NCBI GenBank assembly: GCA_015698045.1
Contig: BLAL01000160.1
Location: 744,001-808,000, forward strand
Direction of reading: 5' to 3'
From: Rhizophagus clarus
Lineage: Eukaryota; Glomeromycota; Glomeromycetes; Glomerales; Glomeraceae
DNA length: 64,000 bases
The notes beneath the pieces are model-generated. The model worked only from the letters and a program-made list of their open reading frames with translations, did no database searches and was not told the DNA's origin. Below, in pieces: positions 55,070 to 64,000 of the stretch; the stretch's first letter is position 1, and each line of letters opens with the position of its first letter. Both the position numbers and the translations under genes were made by a program.

Positions 55070-55560
55070 ATCAATGAAAAAAACAAGAATTAACAAAAGA
55101 AACAAGAATTAACAAAAGAAACAAGAATTAACAAAAGAAACAAGAATTAACAAAAGAAACAAGAATTAACAAAAAAATAAAATCAACAAAATCAACAAAA
55201 GAGATAAAGGCAAAGTAAGAAAAATAACAGGAAAAAAATGAAAGATACCAAAATACCTACCCATAAAATATAAAAAGAAAACAGTTAATATCATCTTAAA
55301 TAAAATAATAAGAGAAAGAGACAAAGTAGTCTCACTTGAATCTAAAAAAGAGATAAAAAGATTAGTAAAAGAACAAAAGAACAAACAAAAAGAAAAAAAG
55401 AAAGTAAAATTCACTTCAATTTCTGTCAAAATGGAACTAAAAACAGACGTATCTAAAAAAAAAGCACAAGCAAATTAATAAAGAATAAGAAAAAGGAAAT
55501 AAATGCAAAAAAAAGCTTACCTATTACCGGTACTTTGAAATCAGAATCTACTGTTTAATA
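55070..55560. repeat. Purine-rich flank with 18-bp microsatellite
   Basis: About five units of AACAAGAATTAACAAAAG at 55082-55171, then purine-biased DNA that gives a meaningless minus-strand Phe/Leu-rich frame (55166-55429). It continues the composition seen left of the element, as expected for one split target region. Confidence 0.8.
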
Positions 55561-56560
55561 AACAAAAAGAAAAAAAATTGAAATATTAAGAATATATTGT
55601 TAAAGTCAATTTAAAAAAATTGATCTTTTCCTTACTGAATCCTCACATGTCTGAAGGTCCAGCTACCTAAAAAAGAAAACTGAAATGTAAGTAGAACATT
55701 TGATAAAAGAAAAAAAAATTAATAAAAAAAACTTTTTGTAATCCCTACCAAAATTCTACATGTCTAAAGCCGCACCTAAAAAATTAACAAGAAAATAATT
55801 AAAATAAATCACATCTATCTAAATAAATAAACTGATTAGGTGTGTAACATATAAACATGTGATGTGGTGTTTAACACCATTGGTGCATTTTATAGTTTTT
55901 GTTAATTATTTTTACATCCAATAAATCCAATAAACGAGTACTAGGTATGGCATATATACTGTACTCATATATCATAGGGGGACGAAGTCCCCTAAATAAG
56001 CACATATTCTAGTTTTTAATATTAAAATTAAAATTAAAATTAATATTAATATGAATATGAACATGAATTTGAACCCTATGAATTATTAGAACAAAATTGT
56101 GATTTAGGCTCTTCTGTAATACTTTTATGGTGCATTAATTTGAGCCATCAAATAGTGAAATTTTTGAATTTTGTTGATTAGCAAGAAATTTTTTTACCTT
56201 AAAATTCAGCAAACATAATAAAATAATGATCATCATATGATTCTTTGAAAATTATTAGTAAAGTATCATGTGACATCTTTTTTTTAAAAGAAAAAAAAAA
56301 TTTCTAACTAAAAAAAAAAGTGTTCTTCCTAAATTTTTCTTTTAATATATGATAATTTATAATAAATTTTTGTTACATATTATTTTTATTGCATTATTAT
56401 GGTTTATAAAGCATATATCAAAAAAAATATACTTGTATTTTAACACTAAATAATAACATATGATTATAAAATTTTTATAGAAAAAAAATTTTTTTTGTAC
56501 GTCCAAAGTTTTTACAATTCATAGTATTTAAATTGAAAAGAAAAAAAAATGTTTTCAATA
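55561..56560. other. AT-rich DNA with one GC hairpin
   Basis: No gene. At 55974-55994 lies TAGGGGGACGAAGTCCCCTA, a strong hairpin with a GAA loop. It follows TGGTGTTTAACACCATTGGTG, another inverted repeat (about 55863-55884). These could be the end of an unrecognised mobile element. Confidence 0.5.
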
Positions 56561-56569
56561 TCCATTAAA

Positions 56570-58039
56570 ATGACTAATTCATTCTCTGTAGTCTGTTTAA
56601 TTATGAATAAAAATTCTTATAAAAGCTTTGTAAATAGAACTGCATTATATCATACTCCAAAACAACAGTTATTTGACTTCAAGCTGTTTGATAATAAGAA
56701 CATTTAAAATTTTGAAGAAGGTGACATTGTTATGTTCAATAGAAAGTTAACTTATCGAAAAGACCATGAGGGAAAAAATCCTATGTTTATATGTTTTCTA
56801 CTTTTTAATTTTATATTTATATATAGAAAAATCTAAAATAAAATTGCTAAATAATTTTCTTTTAATTTTTCTAATTAAAGTTGTCAGTCAGTCAGGCAAT
56901 CGTGTGGCCCAGATTGGAAGAAAATCTGTGGATTCCTAATAATACACCTATTTCATATTCTTACATTACAGCATCTGTTTATTTATCACACAGTCCTAGA
57001 ATAAACTACAATAGTTTTGATATTATTAAAAGCAAGTGTAATAATATTTACTGTTCTTATAATAAGTTGAAATATAACATGATTTTTACCTAAATTATAG
57101 TAAAGATATGGACCGTTGGAAGAAAACTTTGGAAAGTATTAGACAAGAAAATATGCAAATTTACATTTCTGGGTTCTACAAAGGACATTCTCCAAAAGAA
57201 GAACTTAATACATATCATTTAATCAATTTAATAGAATTAAACTTTGAGTCAAAATTTAATAATACCTTTATTCTTTAGAATCTCTATTTTCAAATAATTC
57301 AAAAAAATCTTTAAAAAAACCTTTAATTTCATCTAAAAAACATAACTTTCATCCTTAGAACCATCGAATTGATTCTGGTATACTACAAGGCAAAAAGAAA
57401 AAAGCAGCAAAAAAAAAGAAAATCTTGAAAAATGATGACTCTACAAAAATAAAACATGAGCTTTCGTATAAAGAGCTTTCTGTTACAACTAAAAAAGACA
57501 CAGATAAAAATTTCTCTCTGTCTAATAGTTTAAAACAACCTCTCCAACGTAATTATTATGACCCTAACTTACCACCTTCATCATATTATTACCCCCTTAT
57601 TACTATTACCCATTCCCACATGATTATAATAAAGCTCCTGAAAATTTAAAAAAACTTGACAATACATCTCCTGAAAAAGTAATTTCACATCTGAATTGGC
57701 TAAAAATTCAATAAAAAGAATGTTCAGTTTACTTTGACAGATGAACAAGATAGTAATGATAATACAGCTGAAATTTTAGATAACAAAAAAAGTACTCAGG
57801 GTAAAAAAGCAACCAGAAGTAAGAGAAGCAGCAAAAATTCTGAAAGTAAGCCTCCCCTTAGAAAAAGCCCTCGTAAGAGAGGTGGAATCTTAGACATTGC
57901 GGTAAACAAAATAATAGAGATTAATGACAATGATGACATTTCACAGAAATCTGATACCAGTTTTATAGATACAGAGTTCAATTATCATATCCAAAATAAT
58001 GATGAGATGCATGATGAAGATGATGATGCTTCAAATTAG
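56570..58039 (+). pseudogene. Decayed multi-exon gene, family unknown
   Basis: Successive coding-like pieces on the plus strand in changing frames: 56570-56706 (YHTPKQQLFDFKLFDNKNI), 56881-57091 after an acceptor-like TTCTAATTAAAG (QAIVWPRLEENLWIPNNTPI, SPRINYNSFDIIKSKCNN), 57105-57280 in another frame (DRWKKTLESIRQENMQIYIS, GFYKGHSPKEELNTYHL), 57425-57649 (Lys/Ser-rich), and 57734-58039 with a basic KRSSKNSESKPPLRKSPRKR segment and an acidic tail ending DDDASN. Stops and shifts separate several pieces, and some gaps may be introns. It looks like a nuclear protein gene in decay; no domain recognised. It precedes the Helitron and may have been carried by it. Confidence 0.4.
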
Positions 58040-58199
58040 TTAAAATATTATTACTAACTTTAAGTGTAAAAATATAATACATATATATATAGTTTTTTAT
58101 TTATTAGTCATTTCAAAAAATTATGTATATTTTTTTTTATTGCAATAAATTATGTATTAAATATTCTCTTACGCATATTGAGAATTTCATTCCAAAATC

Positions 58200-58950
58200 A
58201 AATGCTTTTTATCAGTAACGTGCATTTCTTTATTAATTTCATAACCATTTTTTTTAATTAAATAGTTTAGAAAAATGTTAAATCATTTTTTATTAAACAA
58301 TTTAGGGAAAAGCTGTTAAAAACGTTTTTTATTAAAATGATTTAAAAAAAATGTTTTTTTTATTATTAACAGTTAAACGATTTAAAAAAAATGATAAAAT
58401 CATTTTTATTTATTGGCAGTTAAACTGATTTTGAAAAAAAAATGGTAAAATTGTTCTTTTTATTAACAGTTAAACTGATTTTAAAAAAAATGGTAGAATC
58501 ATTTTTAAATGATTCCAAAAAAAAATGTTAAAAATCATTGTTTATTAAAACAACTTTTAAAAAAATGGTTTTTTACTAAAACGATTTCTAAAAAAATGTT
58601 AAAATCATTTTTTTATTAAAACAATTTCTAAAAAAACATTAAAATTATTTTTTATTAAAATGACTTTTAATAAAATGGTAAAAATCCTTTTTTTTACTAA
58701 AACGATTTCTAAAAAAAAATGGTAAATCGTTCTTTTTATTAACAGTTAAACTGCTAATAAAAAAAAATGATTTTATCATTTTTTTTTTTTATTAAATCAA
58801 ATTTTAAAAAAATGTTAAATCATTTTTTTTATTAATAATTTTTAGAAGAAAAATGGTAAAACATTTTTTTAATTAACAATTTAAAGAAAAATGTTAAAAT
58901 CATTATTAATTAAAAACTGTAAACACCATTTTTTAATTAGGTAATTGCAG
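58200..58950. repeat. A/T low-complexity satellite-like DNA
   Basis: Irregular repeats of AAAATGTTAAAATCATTTTT and ATTAAAACGATTTCTAAAAA about every 50-70 bp, the same vocabulary as 37740-38660 and 39515-40460. Confidence 0.7.
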
Positions 58951-59770
58951 TGTTATCCTTACTAGCTGAATATGTATAATATTAGATTGACTCATTTGGT
59001 CGTAAGTGTAAAATGGTAATAGTGAAAAATACAGTGTGCTTTTCTAACATATATATAATTTAGCAATTAATATTCTCTTACATAACAATCAATAAAGCAT
59101 GCATTTACCATTAAAAAAAAAAAAAAGAAAAATGATTATTAAATGAAAATAATAAAAAAAAAATCTATTAACAAATAATAATCTTTAAATTAAACATATA
59201 AATACTTTGTTTAATAACATAATTTATCTTTTTTAAAAAAGATAATTGGAAACTAATTTTTTTATGAAATTATTTTTTAGGAAACTGTATTTTTTTATTA
59301 TATTTAAAATGTTTAGTAAAAAAAGTGAGTTTCCTTTAAGTCAATTTTAAATATTATAATTGATTTCTTAAAAAAAAATGATTTAACAATATATTTAGCT
59401 ACCATAATCTTTTTTTTTTTTAAAGAAAAATTATTTTTATTTTTCTCTTTTTCATATTTGTCTTTAAGATTCAGCAGTAGATATTTTTGGATTAATATAG
59501 GTTGCCAAATGTTCTTTCTTTTTCTTTTAGGTCTTTCAGACTTTCTGGTTATGCAATACTTTCAGTTCATTTTTACTCAGCCGCAAAATGGTGGCCTTCG
59601 TCTATTTTGATCTTTATAACAATGATGGAAAGAATCTTCAAATTATTTTTAAATAAAAAGTCACATCACTCGCTCTTTTTTTATATGAAAATAATATCAT
59701 AAACATCATAAAAATATTCACTGCTATTTATAAAGTCAAATAATTTTTTTCTTTGAGAAAAATTAACCAG
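58951..59770. other. AT-rich DNA, no gene
   Basis: Homopolymer-rich; a 66-codon frame at 59502-59702 has no supporting feature. Confidence 0.5.
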
Positions 59771-59780
59771 AAATTTATTA

Positions 59781-62133
59781 ATATGTCTTCACATATTTTT
59801 ACTTTTGAAATAAATTCAACAAACTTACAATGTCAATCCTGTGAATCCTTTGACACATTTTTTACTTTATCTACTAATCTACAAAATGTTAATTCTAATC
59901 ATTAAAGAGCACCACCAAACCCTTATATTTCAACTAATTTCCTTTTAACATCAGTAAATCTACCTTTTAGTCCATGACGTCCTTCCAAAAAACTTTTCAA
60001 CTTATATAAGAAATTTCAAGATCAAATCCTTTATCAATACCTATGCATTCTTTGTAGTTACTGTTCAAAATTAATGTACCCTTCAGAAGTAAGATGGGTA
60101 CACTATAATCCAACTTTTTTATATCCATTAAAAGAATCTTTTCCAAGTACATTATTGCAATTTCATCCAAATGACCCCATACCATCAAGAATTGCTGTAT
60201 GTTGCTCATGTTTAAATCCATTCACAAGATGTCATCTTCCAAAAGTTGATCCAATACCAGATAAAATTCAAAATGTAACAGAATTTACCTTTCACCTGTG
60301 CATTTGAATTGTTCATTGGATCATACATCTAATTCAAACTTTTATACTACTTATAGACATTTGCAAGGTTCATTTGGATATTCACAAAATATTAATGCTT
60401 TTGCTCTGTATACAGGAACTGTAGGAGCTATATTATCAAATGGTGAAAGAAATAGTTAGTACCATCCATCATTATTAAATACTTCAAAATAATTACATAA
60501 AAATAATGAATTTTTTAAGCCTTACAGGCATTATTTTAATCGAGAAACTATAAATGGGCCATCATTAATAATTCCAACTGCTACTATATCAGAATTTAAT
60601 GAAAACTTATATAGAAATTCTATAATTAGAAATACTGGACCCCCAGATATTGTAATTTCAGGTAATGATTTTGATACAGAAATTCACAATGAAGATTATA
60701 GATATGAATGACTAATGGCTGGCTTTATGACAACTGATATGAATGAAACACAACTTCCAATATCATTTTCTGATAATTTATTAGAAGCTTTAATCTTTCC
60801 TGATTTATTTCCTTTAAGCAGATATCACTTTACAAATATCAGACAATCTTGAACAGATACACAATATAAAATTGATACATATGGCAATTATATAAAACTT
60901 GCAATTATGTGCCCAGATTCACGATTTAGATTACATTTGTATTGGCCACATTACTCTTATATTAATCTTGAAAAATATAGGAATCATCAAAATAAAACAA
61001 GATTAATAAGACAAAAGATTACTGATAATCATACACTTCCTACTGTAACTGATTTAATAACAGAAAGTGTGTATTCTGAAAGAAAAATTATAGATAAATC
61101 TTTTACAACAACATTACCTTCCTTTATCAGAACAGCAGGTGATTCATTCTGGAGAAAAAAGGAATACCAGCTTAATACTATTGTTCAAAACTTTGGTCTT
61201 CTACAAATATTTTATACAATGAACTATGGGCAAAAGTAAATGAAAACACTTACATAAAATACTTAAAAAAACTGATAATAAAGTTCCTCTTCCTAGCAAC
61301 TGTCCATTTCATACTTATCATTATTATACTAATAAATTACAATCATTACATCATTATTTATGGAATAATCCTACCCTATCAAATCTTGGTAAATGGTTAC
61401 ATTATTTTGAACATGATGAATTTCAAATAGAGGTGCAATACATACTCATAGTGTAACCTGGCTTGATAAATCAATTCCTGAATTAATAGCTTCAAATGTA
61501 ATTTGAGCAGATATGCCAGATCCAATTACTGAACCTGAACTTTATCAACTAGTAAAAAAACATCAGGTACATCACTGTATTCCTTCAAAATGTGGTGGAC
61601 CATATAATAATAATGGATAATGCAATCAAAAATTCCCTAAACCACTTTTAGAAATAACATATTTTGATAATGAAACAAGTAGATTTATATATTGTCGAAC
61701 AAAACCAGAAGACCAATGGGTAATTTCTTATCATGCACCAACTTTACTTTTATGGGAAGCTCATCATAATTTTCAATATGTAACTGATAAGCATTTTGCA
61801 AAATATATATGTAAATATGTTACAAAACCAGAACCTTCTGAGCTTTTTGATATTCAAGAAACTGATGCTTACAGAAGGCATATTCATGCAAGAAGACTTG
61901 GAACTATGGAATTAATGTTATTATTGATGAGTAAAAAAGTCAGTAGATGTACTATTGCAGTTGATTTTCTTCCAACTTCACCTCCTGAATTTTGATTAAA
62001 AGCAGTAAAACCTGCTTGGATGATAATAGAACAAGAAGATACTAATCCTTATTATGAAAATACTATTGAAAAATATTTTGAAAGATCTGATGGATATGAA
62101 TTTGATATTTTAATTTATCCTGAATATTTTTGT
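59781..62133 (+). pseudogene. Helitron Rep protein, 5' part with HUH domain
   Basis: Starts MSSHIFTFEINSTNLQC. Recognisable blocks: CSYCSKLMYPSEVRWVHYNP near 60053-60110, SRIAVCCSCLNPFTR, then LMAGFMTTDMNETQLPISFS, LEALIFPDLFPL, the Helitron N-terminal CPDSRFRLHLYWPHYSYINL (60910-60970), the HUH motif HTHSVTW near 61445 and the tyrosine motif YICKYVTKPEPS near 61808. Rep would nick and join one strand for rolling-circle transposition. In-frame stops include TGA at 60709, 60850, 61504 and 61993, TAG near 60456 and TAA near 61618; frameshifts near 61225 and 61430. Not functional as it stands. Confidence 0.85.
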
Positions 62134-62554
62134 TAGAGCTCTAAATTTCCAGTTCGGTTCCATTTTCAGTTCCATTTCTGGTTCTGAACTTGGTTCCTTA
62201 CTGGACGTTTTTCGGAATAAGATTTTTATTGAAAACGTTTTCAGAATCATTTTTTAATTGAAAAATGTTTTTTTGGTTAAAAAACTTTATCTGAAAACAT
62301 TTTCAGTTTGAAGTATTTTTTGAAAAAACAGTTTCAGTTCCATTTTTTGATCTGAAAATGGAACCGGAACTAATTTTTCAAACTGAAAATGTTTTTTCGG
62401 TAGTCATTTTAACTGAAAATATTTTCAGTTAAAGTATAACCTGAAAACGTTTTTCAGTAAAAATTTTAGGCCAAAAAACACTTTTGGTAAAATTTTATAT
62501 CAGAGAGCCAAATCAGAACTGAAAATGGAACTGAACTGGAAATTCAGAGCTCTA
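62134..62554. mobile_element. hAT-type MITE inside the Helitron
   Basis: 421 bp. Inverted ends TAGAGCTCTAAATTTCCAGT (left) and reversed TAGAGCTCTGAATTTCCAGT (right), extending with GTTCCATTTTCAGTT words. It is bounded by a perfect 8-bp direct repeat ATTTTTGT (62126-62133 and 62555-62562). TAGAG fits the hAT YARNG end rule. GTTCCATTTTCAG/CTGAAAATGGAAC words are dense throughout. No coding content. Confidence 0.9.
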
Positions 62555-62562
62555 ATTTTTGT

Positions 62563-64000
62563 AAATAAAAATCAATTACATTGAAATGACAAAAAAAATC
62601 AGATTATAATAAATCTTCTAGAAGTGAAAATAAATTAAAAGGAAATTATTCTACTTATTGATCCGCATTTCAATATTTTTTTTCCAGAAGAATATGCAAC
62701 AGTAACACAAGATACTATAATCAATACAACTACTTTATCCCATTTTTCATATTTAAGAAATTATAGAAATTTGATTAAAAATTACTTATATCAATACAAC
62801 AAAATATAAAAGACATTATTAGCAAACAACTCAGCAACTTGATTCCAAAACCTATAATTATATCAAATAATAAAGTATTAAATACTTTACAAGATCAATA
62901 TAAAATATATAATATTATAAATTTATCTTGAGTTCTTTAAAAGAAAAGAAGCATCCATTTTTCTTTATTACTGGATCAGCTGGTATTGGAAAAACTTATT
63001 TAACAAAACAAATAATCAATTATCTTAAAAGCATTAATAAAAAATTTTTATTAATGGCTCCAACTGGTGTAGCAGCAGAAAAAGTTGGTGGTAAAACAAT
63101 TCATTCTAAATTAAAAATCACTGGTAATGTTTACAATTTACAAACTCTTTCATTATATAATGAACATTCAAAACATGAATTGAAAAAATAGAATATATTA
63201 TAATTAAAAAAATATCAATGGTTTCTTTTCAACTCTTTACATTTATTAGTAAAATATTTTGTAAGCTATACAGTAATTCACTTGAATTTGGTGGTATACC
63301 AGTCTTTGTAATAGGTGATTTAACTCAAATTCCACCTGTAAAAGGAGATCCAGTATTTTACTCTCCATTATGGAAAATATTTTTTCCATTATTTCTTAGA
63401 AAATCATGTCGTCAACAGGATAATGATGAATTTTTTCAAATCCTTCAAAAAGTTAGAATAGGTGAACAAACAATTCAAGCCATTAAGCTAAAAGTTGAGA
63501 TGTATCAAGAGCAAAATAATACTACTTTAAATACTACTTATATTGTATCACACAGAAAAATGGCTCAGACTATAAATTCCATAATATCAACAAAATTATC
63601 ATTATTTAATTCAAATGAAAAATCCTTTACTTCAATTTCAGTCAATTCTATAAATAATGAATAGTGGAACAGATCTCAATCAGAAAAGGCATTTATGTAT
63701 TATACAAACTATCCTGTTGAATTAGTATTATCAGTAGGTACAAGAGTTATGTTTCTTAATAATACTTAATTTAAACATGGATTATATAATGGTTCAATAG
63801 GTATAGTTATAAAAATATGCAATCAAGAAAGTGTTGAAGTTGCATTTCCATTAACTGATGGAATTAAAACTTTTACTATTCAAAAAGATACAGTATTCTT
63901 TATATTTAATGGTATGTCAGCAAAAAGAACTCAATTTCCATTGCAAAATGCTTTTGCACTAACTGTTCATAAAACTCAAAGTATTACATTACCTCATAGT
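62563..64000 (+). pseudogene. Helitron PIF1-like helicase, partial and broken
   Basis: Walker A FFITGSAGIGKTYLTKQI (about 62961-63014), then MAPTGVAAEKVGGKTIHSKL, IPVFVIGDLTQIPPVKGDPV (Walker B region), FFPLFLRKSCRQQ, and near the edge VGTRVMFLNNT ... GIVIKI and FALTVHKTQSITLPHS. These are consecutive PIF1 family 5'-3' helicase motifs. A stop/frameshift at 63189, TAG at 63662 and TAA at 63767 break it, and the region 62563-62930 joining it to Rep has several stops. The 3' end is beyond the window. Confidence 0.85.

Larger units (their letters stand above)
59780..64000 (+). mobile_element. Degenerate Helitron, truncated by window end
   Basis: Carries, in order, the fungal Helitron N-terminal region, a Rep (HUH) domain and a PIF1-like helicase, all on the plus strand and all with frameshifts and stops. 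Neither terminus is visible: the 5' TC end was not fixed and the 3' hairpin/CTRR end lies beyond the window. A 421-bp MITE (62134-62554) interrupts it between Rep and helicase. Confidence 0.85.

Noticed and set aside
59781-64000. Alternative genetic code (TGA read as Trp) in the Helitron
   Set aside because: TAA and TAG stops and frameshifts are also present and TGG is used for Trp nearby; decay explains it.

Overview
The window looks like nuclear DNA of an arbuscular mycorrhizal fungus (Rhizophagus or a close glomeromycote relative). The grounds are very high AT content, compact GT-AG introns of mostly 60-90 bp, and the gene families present: BTB-TLDc, secreted kelch protein with a C-terminal membrane anchor, F-box/LRR, a bromodomain-nuclease effector-like family, and abundant Gag/zinc-knuckle proteins. 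No tRNA, rRNA or CRISPR array was recognised. Host genes are sparse and transposons dominate.

Layout. 0.53-3.43 kb is an apparently complete PIF/Harbinger transposon (27-bp terminal inverted repeats, TAA target duplications, two genes, introns intact). 3.4-5.8 kb holds gene fragments. 5.9-7.3 kb is a tandem array of a promoter-like unit of about 282 bp running into a multi-pass membrane protein gene (7378-8199). 9.9-13.8 kb and 29.1-32.8 kb are the arms of a large diverged inverted duplication, each carrying a bromodomain plus PD-(D/E)XK nuclease gene (right copy open, left copy frameshifted). Between the arms lie a frameshifted BTB-BACK-TLDc gene (15.6-17.1 kb), a six-exon kelch gene (20.8-22.5 kb), a 569-bp hAT-type MITE (23.0-23.6 kb) and a decayed gene split by a second hAT-type element (25.3-26.9 kb). 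33-41 kb is gene-poor: an exon/intron-like repeat array, a 75-bp tandem repeat, A/T low-complexity DNA, and a TA-flanked MITE containing a 50-bp palindromic minisatellite.

41,006-55,062 is the centrepiece: a 14,057-bp self-replicating-type element with 1,057-bp near-identical terminal inverted repeats starting AGTAGTAG and a 5-bp GATAA target duplication. It encodes a full-length family B protein-primed-type DNA polymerase (1448 aa) and a Polinton/Maverick integrase. Instead of the usual jelly-roll capsid proteins, packaging ATPase and adenovirus-type cysteine protease, it carries a retroelement-like Gag (CCHC knuckle), a retropepsin-like aspartic protease and a C2HC finger, joined through three poly(A) frame junctions. 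It also encodes a second polymerase palm domain fused to an F-box and LRR tail, and another F-box-like protein. The inverted repeats supply the promoter, start codon and first ~56 codons to the genes at both ends. The expected division of labour is copying by the polymerase, insertion by the integrase, particle formation by Gag/protease, and host ubiquitin-ligase contact by the F-box proteins; only the first two roles are well grounded in family knowledge.

55-59.8 kb holds simple repeats and a decayed gene. 59.8-64 kb is a degenerate Helitron (Rep then PIF1-like helicase, truncated by the window edge), interrupted by a third hAT-type MITE with a perfect 8-bp target duplication. All exon structures are read by eye; transcripts would be needed to confirm them.
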